Both the position numbers and the translations under genes were made by a program. Positions 26,701 through 36,336 of a stretch of DNA of 64,000 nt are shown piece by piece (the first letter of the stretch is position 1; each line of letters opens with the position of its first letter). Source of the stretch: Anopheles merus (lineage: Eukaryota > Arthropoda > Insecta > Diptera > Culicidae); the NCBI RefSeq assembly GCF_017562075.2, contig NC_054085.1, positions 36,040,039-36,104,038 on the forward strand, in the 5' to 3' direction. The notes under the pieces are model-generated. The model was not told the origin of the DNA and ran no database searches. It saw nothing but the letters and a program-made list of their open reading frames with translations.

Positions 26701-29700
26701 AATCCGAGAAGCATGCGAAGACTGATGAACGTCATCTACATCACCGGTGAGTTAGAAGAGTGTGTTTGATGGTTTGTTTTCCCATTTTATTGTTAATTAT
26801 TTCCCCGGTTTTTCCTGCCAGTTCGGTTGCTGAAAGCTTTCCAGATCGATTTCAGCTGGTACCGGTTGAGCTCGTGGATCAATCTCACCGAACAGTGGCC
26901 GCTGCGTGCTAGCATGATCGTGCTGGAACACGATCAGGGCGGCGACAGCTTCGACGATTCGGTTTCCCTGCAAGCGGTGTATGATAAGTGAGTGATAGCG
27001 ACATGTTTAAACACCCTTAACACTTCTAATCGCTGTGCAATGCAATTTCCTGTTTAGAGTGCGCCCGAAGCTGACGTGCCTGCGGGAAGCGGCTGCACTG
27101 CTCGATCTCGATCGCGACGAGCGCAAGCTGGACGCATTTCTGCAGCTGCACAAGTCCGACCTGCTCGTGTCGGATCTGCGCATCTTCCTACCGTTCACCA
27201 TCAACCTCGATCCGTACCTCCGGAAGGTGCTGAAGGAGGACCAGCAAGCGCTCGAAGACGAGGGTATCATCATACCGATGAAAACCGTACTGCCACCGAG
27301 CAAACCGAGCGGATTCGGGCCGCACCATCACCATCGGGCGCCGGTTGGCGGCGTGCTGCAGCCCACCCCGCAGCATCCCAACAATCTGACCAACTGGCCC
27401 AACTTCTACAACCCGCAGCCGCAGGCAATGGCGCTGATGAGCTACTACAATCAGAACTGGGCCAACTTCCCAGCAGGAGTTTACGGCACGAACGCGCTGC
27501 TGGGTGAACCGCTGCCCAAGCCGGGCACTGTCGGCGGCGGCCCCATCATTACCGAGCATCCGCCGCACGAACAGCATTCCACACTCGGCAGCAACAGCGG
27601 TCGCAGCAGCAAAACCACCACCGCCAGCCTGCAAAAATCCTCCAGCAACGGTCTGGCGACGAGTCCACCGATCGATATCGACCTATCGAACGTGCAGCTG
27701 TCCAGCCTGACGGTCGAGCAGCTGATCGAGCTGCTCGAGAAGGTGAACGATCTGAAACCGGCCATGGAGCGTACCGCGCCGATTCTGCGCGAAAATGCCA
27801 TCTCCGGCCGGGTGCTGATGTACTGCAATCTGGAGGAACTCAAGTCGGTGCTGCGGCTTAGCTTCGGGCACTGGGAGATGTTCAAGCTGCTGGTGACGGC
27901 ACTGCGGGAAGCGAGCGTAACACAACCGGCCAGCCGGAAGCTATCCACCAAGACGACCTCGTTCGCCAAGGGGACGAACGATTCGGTGGAGATGCAGGAA
28001 CCGATCGCCCAGTCAACGCCACCGTTCGGATCATCGACGAGCAGCTTCCAGCCGATCCGTCAAAAGTCCCAAAATCTGCTGGAAAAACAGGTAAGCATCG
28101 TTCCTTGATCAGGCCGAACGGCTGGAAAGCAAATCGCACTGACTGATTGTAAATTTTGAATAATTACATTTTCCAATCAACAAAATCTACCCTCCTACCA
28201 CACTGAAACACATACACTTACACACAACGTGCCCTCGTGCGCAAATGCTAACATTTTATGTTTTTTTGCGCGGTTGTGTTTGCCATCGAATTTGAATTCT
28301 CACCCACCCGCCCCAACGTCTGTGATAAAACCGAATCGTCGCTAATTAATTGACCGAATAATTACCTTACAACCATAAATGATTAAACCAACAAAACCAC
28401 ACACTCGCACACATTCACGGACGCATTTAATGCAACCATAACTACCACCCCGGTTGCGTGTGTCTTGGAAGTGCAGCCAGCAAAAGTGCATGATTACGAA
28501 TATCTCCAGGTAACGTTCGACTTATACGGCATTCTGCAAGTCTGTGTCTAATATTGCCCACTGTCTCTCTCTCTCTTTCTCGTTTCCTTCCCTCCCTCTG
28601 TGAACAAATTGTGCATTAATTATCCCACACGTTGGTTTTGTTTCTACTGTTGTATCCCTTTTGTCTTTATCGTTTTGTATCAGCTGGACTGTGTTTAATT
28701 TTGTTTCTCCCTCTCCACATGTTGCTAGTTCCGTCAGTTAGTGTGTGCGTGTGTGTCTGTTACAGTTTCTGTTATTTTTCTTTTATCTCTCTGTTGTTTT
28801 TGTTTCTAATTCCCCTGTTGAACATGTACGGGTTTTTTTCCCCATTCTCTTTACTACTGGTTGGTTGTGTTTTTATTTTTTTTGTTTCGTGTCCTTCCCT
28901 TTCTTTACTTATTTTTGTGTTCCTTTTTTTGTAAGAACCTCTGCTATTTTGTGGATTATTTACTTATTTAAGTGGTTATTCTGGCACCGTGCGTCATAGA
29001 GTAGAACGTAAAAACATTTTTTTTCCATTTCTTCTGTCTTTTTTGCACCTTCAACTATTCATATTATAACATCATCACTCTTTGTAAGGCTAAAGCATGC
29101 TTGAAGTTACTGTATCTGAAACGTCTACACAGTATTTAAATTCTCAACCAAATTGGCGTCATGTAACTCATGTAAAGTGGAAGAAATTCTCATCTGTTCT
29201 TGTAAACGAATGTTTTGGGTTTTCCCTTCCCTTGAATCTATTTAATGTCGTTGAAGTAAAGGACTACTACTGTAGTTACTACAGTCGTTCTGTGTCGTTT
29301 GTTCCACTGCCCACTCTACTGTTATGTGTCACGCGTCATTCCCCATTTTTGTTCTATTTTTATAGTATTTGTTAGTTAAATTTCTATCTCTTTTCGTGAA
29401 TTAGAGGTGACCCCCCTCCAAACAAGGGAATGGATAGTTTGGGTGTGAGGTGCGCGCAAGTCGAAAAAATTAAACTGATTTTTTCCTTCTCTTCTTTCCC
29501 TACTATCCGCCACTCAACCAACCCAACCCCAAAGGTGACGCTCGAGGAGCAGATGATCTGCGGCGCACTGCAAACGCTGAACGAGGACGCGTTCGAGGAT
29601 GTGGTCAGCAGCAGCGAGCGGCCCAGCCCAACCGGTGAGATGTTTAGCCAGTACCTGGCGCCAATACGGGAAAGCTCGGAAATCGGTTCACCGCCTCGCC

Positions 29701-32348
29701 TCACTTACAACCTTACTAACCCAAACCTGACCGATCTGGCCGCCAGCAACGGTACGCTGAACGGTGACGACAGTGGCGTCGGTGGTGGTGGCAGCGTTGG
29801 CGTCGGCGGCGGCGGCGGCGGCAGCGGCAGCACCAGCAGCGGCAGCCATCTCGGCCTCCGGTCCGGTTCCGGCCGGCACAGTCGTTCCCACAGCCTGCAT
29901 GACGATGCATCGCTGACCAGCATCGTGGTCATTCCCACCTTCCTAACTACGTCCCCTAACGGCGCCAGCAGCGCCAACAACAACAACAACAACACCACCA
30001 ACATCAACGACACCAAGCTCTAATCATTCCCGGTGAATTAGATTCTGATGTATTACACAGCCGAAGGACGAGCTACTTCCTGTTGTAGCTGACACTGTTG
30101 TTGCTGTTGTTGTTGACGTGCTGTGTTTTATTGTTGTTGTTGTTGTTGTTGTGGTTGTGTGGCCGTGTTGCTGTGTTGATGCCACTGACGCGTGTTTGCT
30201 GTGTTGCTGTTGTTTGATGTGCTTTTTTCATTCTCTAAAACAGACAAACTTACATTCCTACATACCCACAAACACGTCGATGTGTGTGTGTGCAATATTA
30301 GACCCCAAGACTTTAGACATTCTACTGTTTTTGTTGCCGGTTTTCCGTTAATTTAAATAGCAACATCGAACAAACTTGGACTTGGACAGCAAATAGTGTA
30401 GTGGGGAGAGCGAGTATTCTAACACGGTACCCCCACTTTCTCAACCGGTAACTCTTCACTTTCGGTACCGCACATCTCTCAACCACACAACCGCCACCCC
30501 ACCTACCCCTGTCCCGATTTTCGGCCACAAGTGTGCATGAAAGCAAACACAAAGCACGAATAACCGCCGTTCATTTGAATGGTGCATTACACAATTGGGC
30601 GGTTTAAGTTCCCGTAAGACATCTGCATACCCTGGGGTACTACCAAAGTGATACTATACTGTGTATATGTTTTAGTGTGAGCGCGAGGGCACACAGCAAA
30701 GTTTGTGAAACGTGTATTTTCCGAGCATTTATCGTGCCCCGCCTTCCCTCTGTGTGGGTTTTTTCTTGTGTTTAGTAGCAAAAAACAAGTGGAGCGACTA
30801 GAGCGAGGAGCCAGATTGCGAAAACAGGTTCGCAAATTACCATTTTCTTTCCAAATGCGCGCTTCTGCGCTTCTGCATGAGCTCGGTTATTAGAACGAAC
30901 CAAATCACAGAGACAGGGAAGTACTAGTAGCAATGAGAGAGAGAGAGAGAGAGAGAGTGTTGGAGAGAAGTATAGGGAAAAGAGTAGAGCTAGAGCCCAC
31001 AAAAAACCCCACAGGATCGTTCTTCCCTTGAACAACCTTTAACGAGGCAGACGCGCGCCACTCAGTTCTCCGAGCACGGAGACGGGTGGGCGCGCACAAA
31101 CCCCCTCCTCCTTTTGTTTTCTTTCTTCTAGCGTTAAGGATAGAGAAATTGCTTAACTATATTTAGACAAATGTATGTTTACCCGTTCAAGGAAAAGCAT
31201 TTAAATATAGCGTAACTTTAGTACCTTGTGCCAGAGGTGAAAGAACGAAGCGCCGACCGAAGTTTGCTGCTATAAATTTACTCCTCCTCCTCCTCCTCCT
31301 TCCCCCACCAGCACCAACACCACCAACACGGTGTGTCGTTGAGTTTTTCGTGCAATTTCCCCCACCAATCGCGCGTGTGTGTGTGTGCTCTTTCATCCTA
31401 ACTACTAAAAGACTGCGCTTTCTACCTATTTCTACTGTTTTGTATGACGAGTGTGTGTGTGTGTATGCGTGTGTTTGTGTGGTGTGAAAATGCTTTCCAA
31501 TCTTTGCTTCCGTTTTGCGCGATCGTATCATGTATCAACAATATCACCCAACCCCACCCACCCCCTCGCAAATTGTTATTCCGCAACACGTGGCGGTCTC
31601 TCTCTCTCTCTCTCTCTCTCGGTTTCTTCCACAGTTTCCGTCCGAAGCTCGCCGATACCGGCCCCGAAGCAGACCGCTTCCATACTGAAGCCGACCGGCA
31701 GCATACGCAAGGGTGACGCGAAACGGGTCACCATGTGCGATGCGGAGGGCAACGTGACGCCGACCTTTATCGAGGTGCTGAACGAAAAGCTCAACAGCAA
31801 ATCCAAACTGACCGGTAAGTGATGATGTCCTGTAGCGCGGGTCTAACAAACGACTGTGGGCTTTGTGGGGAGTGAGGAGATTCAAAAGGAACCACTACTG
31901 CTGCTGATGCCACTACCACACTGCACCTTTTGAAACGATGATGTAACACTGGGTACGCTCCTACTCCCCGTTCTACTCTGCCAACTTCACGCCCTCTACA
32001 AGCTCCTTCTTTTCCGAATGTGATTGCATGCGCAAACCACACGTGGGACTGCACCGCGCATGCATCCATACATGCATCCTACAATACATCTACCCACACC
32101 CACCCGACGGAGCAGGTTGAGGTAATTGGACTCTACATCTCTGTGCACTACACACACTCACACACTCTCTCTTTTCCGTGTGGACACTTCTTTCTCGCTT
32201 ACTGTTGTGCCGAGTAAGGACGGCTCACTAATCACCGAACATCACACCGAACCGATGTTCGTTATCTCTTCCTTTCTTCCCGGTTTATGGTGGCCCGTTT
32301 GCAGTGAAACGACAGTACAGTTTCATAGAGCCGGACGCTAAGAAGTGA
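5894..32348 (+). CDS. Kidins220: Kidins220/ARMS orthologue: ankyrin-repeat, KAP P-loop NTPase membrane scaffold
   Basis: Shared exons: 23492-23623, 23791-24189, 24283-25702, 25769-26746, 26822-26987, 27058-28090, 29535-29634, 31635-31814, 32305-32348 (TGA 32346-32348). All junctions are GT-AG and phase-consistent. They encode 1,483 residues, plus one of four N-terminal exons. About eleven ankyrin repeats span 23.5-25.0 kb. A KAP P-loop NTPase domain follows: Walker A (AKWGSGKS) at 25171-25197 and a Walker B-like VVDALD at 26149-26166. Two pairs of hydrophobic segments (about 25.27-25.42 and 25.81-25.98 kb) would put four membrane spans inside the NTPase domain, as in the family. A proline-rich linker and a SAM-like domain (about 27.67-27.92 kb) come next. 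In vertebrates the family scaffolds neurotrophin and ephrin receptors at the plasma membrane. The blocks HRDMGGWTALMW and SSWINLTEQWP closely match the vertebrate protein. Confidence 0.92.
7511..7532. repeat. (TG)11 microsatellite
   Basis: Uninterrupted TG dinucleotides in Kidins220 5' intronic sequence, one of many TG/CA tracts in the window. Confidence 0.9.
8043..8089. repeat. Direct repeat pair, 18 bp, 17/18 identical
   Basis: Copies at 8043-8060 and 8072-8089 (core TGACACGATCACG), 29 bp apart, in AT-rich intron. It could be a small duplication or paired binding sites; I recognise no factor. Confidence 0.5.
9362..9369. promoter_or_regulatory. CRE palindrome (CREB/ATF-type site)
   Basis: A perfect TGACGTCA lies in a GC-rich stretch about 520 bp upstream of Kidins220 first exon B and 36 bp upstream of a candidate non-coding exon donor at 9405. 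The motif is the known CREB/ATF binding site; its use here is inferred from position. Confidence 0.4.
9890..9946 (+). CDS. Kidins220: Kidins220 alternative first coding exon B (19 codons)
   Basis: ATG at 9890 in a near-ideal dipteran context (gacaaaATG). It encodes a short basic, His-rich leader (MFKSKHRSAG, then HEHHHHHQQ) and ends CAGCAG before donor GTAAAT at 9947, phase 0. It joins the same downstream exon in frame. A GC-rich stretch and a CRE palindrome lie 0.5-1 kb upstream, consistent with its own promoter. Because it is short, the support is the start context plus donor plus phase, not codon statistics. Confidence 0.5.
9947..13323. other. Kidins220 intronic region between first exons B and C
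   Basis: AT-rich sequence with GC-richer patches near 10.2-10.8 and 13.1-13.3 kb. Short open frames on both strands show no family similarity that I recognise. No RNA gene seen. Confidence 0.45.
13324..13821 (+). CDS. Kidins220: Kidins220 alternative first coding exon C (166 codons)
   Basis: ATG at 13324 opens 166 GC-rich codons ending at donor GTACCT (13822), phase 0. The peptide begins MDGDKSYDHVKALVSS and is rich in Ser, Thr, Pro and Ala, with an SPSPSPSPSP run. It ends RRFSFAIMRRHSNT, giving two basophilic-kinase-type RRxS sites next to the ankyrin domain. The segment looks disordered. The reading frame continues about 120 codons past the donor into a (CTAC)n tract and T-rich intron, which I take as chance. 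Start context (tttcgtATGG) is only fair. Confidence 0.55.
13822..18865. other. Kidins220 intronic region between first exons C and D
   Basis: It starts with a (CTAC)n tract and a long T-rich stretch (13.98-14.9 kb). A GC-rich block at 16.48-17.09 kb has an alternating CG run near 16853-16865 and an AT-rich aatataata at about 17103; it may be the promoter of isoform D. 18.25-18.87 kb looks like 5' leader sequence. No recognisable protein-coding exon. Confidence 0.45.
18866..18955 (+). CDS. Kidins220: Kidins220 alternative first coding exon D (30 codons)
   Basis: ATG at 18866 follows an exon-like 5' leader from about 18.25 kb. Thirty codons (MKVINCDELILNVQRLKAYG, then RRITRSSKVH) end at donor GTATGT (18956), phase 0. 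The peptide is amphipathic and basic. It is the first coding exon nearest the shared body, 4.5 kb upstream. A GC-rich stretch at 16.48-17.09 kb is a candidate promoter for this isoform. Confidence 0.5.
18956..23491. other. Kidins220 intron between first exon D and the first shared exon
   Basis: Non-coding. It contains a poly(C) run at 20760-20790 between short inverted repeats, a (GA)n tract at about 21341-21361 and a GAC repeat near 22193-22209. Small open frames (19.8-20.0, 21.4-21.8 kb) show no recognised similarity. The acceptor at its end is atypical (ccctgcaaaaaaatag). Confidence 0.5.
20760..20790. repeat. 31-nt poly(C) tract flanked by inverted GGTTGG/CCAACC repeats
   Basis: Thirty-one consecutive C residues at 20760-20790. 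To the left, at 20722-20736, is a GGTTGGTTGG-type repeat; directly to the right is AACCAACC. The arms could pair and place the C-run in a loop. Length may be an assembly approximation, since homopolymers are error-prone. Confidence 0.85.
28091..29534 (+). other. Kidins220 intron containing the candidate microexon
   Basis: AT- and T-rich, with long pyrimidine tracts at 28.56-28.95 kb. Apart from the 28477-28509 candidate I see no exon. It ends at acceptor aaccccaaag before 29535. Confidence 0.55.
28477..28509 (+). CDS. Kidins220: Candidate 33-nt in-frame cassette microexon of Kidins220
   Basis: Between exons 27058-28090 (exit phase 0) and 29535-29634 (entry phase 0), the segment after ...gaagtgcag and before GTAACG is exactly 11 codons: PAKVHDYEYLQ. 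It is stop-free and keeps phase on both sides. It would insert next to the SAM-like domain and carries two tyrosines. The polypyrimidine tract is only moderate (ggttgcgtgtgtcttgg), so this is a proposal. Confidence 0.4.
29535..30023 (+). CDS. Kidins220: Kidins220 alternative C-terminus by read-through of the donor at 29635
   Basis: If the donor GTGAGA at 29635 is not used, the frame stays open for 130 further codons to TAA at 30021-30023. The extension is coding-like: MFSQYLAPIRESSE, a Gly/Ser-rich tract, LHDDASLTSIVVIP, an Asn run, and an end NDTKL. The final T-K-L fits a class I PDZ ligand (S/T-x-hydrophobic), the class found at the vertebrate Kidins220 C-terminus. The isoform would have 1,538 residues plus the N-terminal exon. 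I found no clear AATAAA close downstream, so its 3' end is unknown. Confidence 0.6.
   Translation: MTLEEQMICGALQTLNEDAFEDVVSSSERPSPTGEMFSQYLAPIRESSEIGSPPRLTYNLTNPNLTDLAASNGTLNGDDSGVGGGGSVGVGGGGGGSGSTSSGSHLGLRSGSGRHSRSHSLHDDASLTSIVVIPTFLTTSPNGASSANNNNNNTTNINDTKL
30024..31634 (+). other. Kidins220 intron / 3' UTR of the read-through isoform
   Basis: Non-coding, with a (TTG)n tract near 30127-30150, a (GA)n tract near 30935-30957 and (TG)n near 31374-31388. It ends in a (CT)n tract that serves as polypyrimidine tract for the acceptor at 31635. Confidence 0.55.
31597..31634 (+). promoter_or_regulatory. (CT)n microsatellite acting as polypyrimidine tract of a splice acceptor
   Basis: About twelve CT repeats, then ggtttcttccacag, directly before the exon at 31635. 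The repeat is in the position of the polypyrimidine tract. Confidence 0.6.
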
Positions 32349-32938
32349 CCGGGGTTGCCGAGTGCCGATCAGCCTGACACGGAGAGGGAGAGATGAGAAG
32401 TGTTCCAATTTTTGCATTATTTCGATTACTTCGTGAGGTGTTTTGCGTTGGTTGGAAAAGAGTGTGAAGCACGCCACGGAATGTTTATCTCAGGCCAATA
32501 GTTTCTAGTCTGCAGGAGGGTTCTTAGTTTTAAAGGCATTGAATAAAATGTTACATTTCGGTATAACGGTGACGAATGGTTTGGGATGTAGAAGCATGTA
32601 AGTATGTGCAGCAAATTGGTCTGGAACACAGATGGGCGATCGTTGTTTCTTTCTTATAAGAAAGCATGTCTTGGGAAGTGATTCAATAGTTGTCTGATTT
32701 ATTCTGCTTTGTGGCAAAATTCCCTCTCTTTTCTGATGATTTCTTATCATTTAAATCTGGACTCGGTAGCAATTTTCCTACGATTGTTTTAAACAAATGC
32801 GATATTCTGCATTATGGTCAACTATTAAAGTTCCAAGAGCAATTTGTCTATCTCTAGCCCTCGTTTTGGTATGCAATGTTCAGTCCGTCCTTCCGCTAAC
32901 AAAATTCTCCTACATCACACCAACCAACTGCCCCGTCT
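32349..32938. other. Convergent 3' UTRs of Kidins220 (+) and PRPF31 (-)
   Basis: AATAAA on the + strand at 32542-32547 (Kidins220) and AATAAA on the - strand at 32698-32703 (PRPF31) face each other about 150 bp apart. Both follow their stop codons at normal distances (about 200-240 bp). Confidence 0.6.
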
Positions 32939-34760
32939 CTACGTTGTTTTTTTGCCAACGGACAGAAAACCGGACGTGTTGGAGAAATACTTTGCCCCCG
33001 ATTCGCTGGTCGACTTTTCGGCCGCCTGCGGGTTCACAATTTCCAGCCCCTGCAACGGCGTAAACGCGACGCTCGACGCCGTACCGGAAATGTGTTTCTT
33101 GACCGTCGTGCTGCCGCCCCAAACCTGCTGCTGCTTCTGCAGATTCTTCTGCAGCGTTTTGCTAATGCGCACCTTGGTCTTTTCGTCGATCTGCGGCAAA
33201 CGGATGCGGCCCGTGCCGGTTTTGCCGATCGTACCGCGCGTGTAGCCGAGATCCTCCTGGTACGCATCCTCCTCAATCTGTGAAAGTGTGTGTGAAAAAA
33301 AATTAACAACTCCCCAGTTCAGTTTACGTGCAAAAGAAATGTATACTTACATCGCCAAAGTTCATTCGGTTGGCCTGCTTGCGGAACTCGGTAATCGCGT
33401 AGCGTTCCTTCATCTTGCGCACCCGCTTACCGCCACGCTTCTTTTTGCCACCCTCGATCGGTTTCGGCAGCGGTTTGATAAACTTCACCGGCGGCGGTTC
33501 CTGCAGCTTGTCCAGCTTCTTCTCGATGTCCTCCCGGAACCGCTGCCCGATCTCGCCCAGATGGCTCTCGTGCGACGCGTCGACACGCGCCGCCAGCGTA
33601 CACTTGGCTGCGACAAGGCGTGCCGCTTTGCGGCGCAGATCCGGCGGCGTATCTTGCACGATGTCGCAGTAGTACACGTAGCCCGTGTGCGGTAACATTG
33701 CCACTTTGGAGAATCTAAGAGGATGAGAAAATGTAGTTTGAATAAAACTGGAGAAGAAGCTTACTTTACGAGCCCGTCTTACCCAGATAATGTTTTCTTC
33801 TGTGCTCCCAGCACCTGCACGTTGCAGGCCGGCATTTTTGACAGCTTCGTCAGCCCACCGGCCAATCCGACCAACTTCGCAGCCGTCGACGCTCCCACGA
33901 TCATCGACATGTTGGGAGCGATGAAGGTCATTCGGCTTTCGACGTACTCAAAGATTTTGCTCTTGAAATCGTTCAGCTCGACCGCCATATCACACGCCTC
34001 GTTGATCTGCTCCAGCTCGTGCTTCTCCAGCTTTACTCTGGAAAATAAAGCGTAAATTAAACCAACATTCCAAAAAGGCATTTTAGCGATGCGCATACGA
34101 ACCCCTGCGTGGTGGACGCCGTCACGGAAACGATCATAATCGTCGCCTGAGTAATGATTTCCTGCAGACGCTCGTTGTTTTTCGCCTGATCTAGATCATT
34201 GCCCAACTCGCGCACACTGCGAATGTAGTCCATTTCCGCCATGATGAGTGAATCCAGCTCGGGAAAGCGTTTCTGATACTTGTCCTTGACGAACTTATGG
34301 ATCGTGGCTGTAAAGATTCGAACAGAAAAGTCGTTAAATTTCCCTCGCAAACAACCGCAAAGCAAACCGTACATATTTCATTATCAATATCAACCGCAAT
34401 GTTGTTCGCCTCCACGATGAGCTGATACTCCGGGTCCGACTCCACGTTGCCCACCATCTCCGTCGTCGTGCGTGGGTTCTTGGCGTACTTTTCGATCTGC
34501 GACAGCACGTTGGACAGCCGGTCCGAGTCGCGCAGTTTGCAGATTTCCCGTATCGATGCCACGGCCAGGTTGATTTCCATCGGTTCATCCTTAAGATCGT
34601 AGATGACGGCGGCATCCTCTTCGCCGCCCGAGTCAGCGTCCTCTTCGTCACCATCGCCGGCTGGCGCCTTCGGTTCCTCCTTGATGGTGTCCACCCCCTC
34701 CTCCATCTCCTCATCGTTGTCATCCTCCAGATCGGCCAACAGTTCATCCGCAAGAGACAT
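32939..34760 (-). CDS. Prp31: U4/U6 snRNP-associated splicing factor Prp31
   Basis: Five exons on the - strand: 34760-34373, 34307-34103, 34037-33783, 33714-33351, 33277-32939 (TAG). Every intron is GT-AG and in phase, giving 516 residues against 499 in human PRPF31. It begins MSLADELLADLED followed by an acidic stretch. The central coiled coil and Nop domain include PEYQLIVEANN, IHKFVKDKY, VTASTTQG and GASTAAKLVGLAGG, followed by a basic KKKRGGKRVRKMKER segment. The Nop domain binds the 15.5K-U4 snRNA complex and links U4/U6 to U5 in the tri-snRNP, in the nucleus. Divergently placed from mTERF3 with 238 bp between starts, so promoters probably overlap. Confidence 0.95.
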
Positions 34761-34998
34761 TTTGTTGCAGCTTTTTGGATACTTTTGTTAAAATTAAGGA
34801 AACAATGTCTCTACGCACCGAAACGCGCTTCTTTTTTCCACTCGCAACCGGTTTGTTTTGATGGCCAACGATGATTGACGTTTCTTCATTTGACAGTTCG
34901 CCATTTTATGGGAAATGGGTTTGTTATAGCACATTGTAAACAAAACATTCCCGCATGCGGCGGGGTTTCGTGTTCGCTGCCCAAAAAAGTGCCGTAAA
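34761..34998. promoter_or_regulatory. Shared divergent promoter region of Prp31 and mTERF3
   Basis: Only 238 bp separate the two ATGs on opposite strands. No TATA box at a sensible distance from either start is obvious, as expected for housekeeping genes. Both 5' UTRs must be short or overlapping. Confidence 0.5.
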
Positions 34999-36129
34999 AT
35001 GCGAAGTATACTGAGAAGCATTGTGAAAATAGGAATTCCTGCACGTTCAGGACCTTCCTTGCCGCGTCAGCTGTGCACAAAGGTGGCCACAGTGCCTACA
35101 ACTCCACAGCACAATGCGTTGCAGCGGTACGAGGATGATCTGCAGAACGAGTTTCATCAAATCCTGCGCGAAGAGCGACAATCCGTGCTCGACCCGGTGG
35201 CGGATCCGATGTCGCTGGAGGTTTTCCCCAACACCAGACCCGCCTTTAACTTTGCGGCCTACGTCAACAAATCGCCCACCCTGCAGCAACTGGTCTCGCT
35301 CGGCGTGGAGCTGCACAAGCTCGAGAAGCGCAAAGGCATCGCACAGTTTGTGCTCGGGCTGGACTTTGATCGAGACATGCGGAATCACATCCGCTTCCTG
35401 GCGGACGTTGGAGTGCCCGCCGAAAGCTTGGGCGAGTTTCTGACCAAAAATCCACTCATCTTCAAGGAGGATCTGGGGGATCTCGAGACGCGAGTGAATT
35501 ATCTGCAGTCGAAGCGATTTTTGCCCGAGGAAATCGCGCGCATCGTGACGAAGAATCCGTTCTGGTTGATGCTGAACACCAAGCGGATCGATCGGAGGTT
35601 AGGATACTTTCAGAAAACGTTCGCACTGGAGGGCAGTGAGGTGCGCGCACTGTCCACCAAGCAGCCAAGGCTCATTACCTACAATCTGGAGCACGTGCGC
35701 AAGAACACCTTCACCGTGCAGGAAGAGATGGGCTTCGAGAAGGAGGAAGTAAAGCAACTGTTGCTGAGCAAACCACGCATCTGGATGATAAGTGAGTGGA
35801 TTTTGTTTTAATCACCACGAGCACACAATGACTCAAAGCATTCTCTTCCAGAGACGGAAGCGCTTCAGTACCGTTTCGAGTATCTTCACCGCCGAATGAA
35901 GCTTTCGCACGCGCAGCTGCTTCAAACGCCCGATCTGCTGCTAACGCGAGACGTTCGGATCAAGCAAAGGCACGGATTTCTTAAATTTCTCGGAAAAGTG
36001 CAGTACGATCCCAAGAAGGAGCTCTATATTCCGCTAAAATCACTGGCCGAAGGTACGGACGAAGAGTTTGTTACTGAAGTCGCTAAATCGAACATGGAAT
36101 GTTACAATCGCTTCCTGAAAACACTTTAA
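34999..36129 (+). CDS. mTerf3: Mitochondrial transcription termination factor 3 (mTERF domain protein)
   Basis: Two exons, 34999-35791 and 35852-36129 (TAA), joined through an AAG codon (phase 1), encode 356 residues. The N-terminus (MRSILRSIVKIGIPARSG, with many Arg and Ser and no acids) looks like a mitochondrial targeting peptide. Successive mTERF-type helical motifs follow, each with the LxxxP pattern: LTKNPLIF, VTKNPFWLML, STKQPRLITYN, LLSKPRIWM, LLQTPDLLL. Members of the MTERF3 subgroup bind mitochondrial DNA or rRNA and act in mitochondrial transcription and ribosome biogenesis. A poly(A) signal AATAAA lies at 36198-36203. Assignment to subgroup 3 rather than another MTERF is from remembered similarity. 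Confidence 0.88.
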
Positions 36130-36336
36130 CTGGGGGCTGGTGGACGCGAAGCGCCGTTGCGACATGCTACATGCTACTAGTGGACGTCGTTGTTACGAAT
36201 AAAAGAGAGGAGTGCTGTGGTAGTAGGTGAACAAAAAAATCATTTTCCGCAAAACGACTGGAGGGCATGTTTGTGTGTGTGTGTAGAGAGAGAGAGAAGG
36301 AGATTCACTGGTAAATGCAGACATGGACCATAAGCA

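Noticed and set aside
28632..28999. Hydrophobic open frames that look like membrane proteins
   Set aside because: They arise from a T-rich intronic pyrimidine tract; Phe/Leu runs are a translation artefact.
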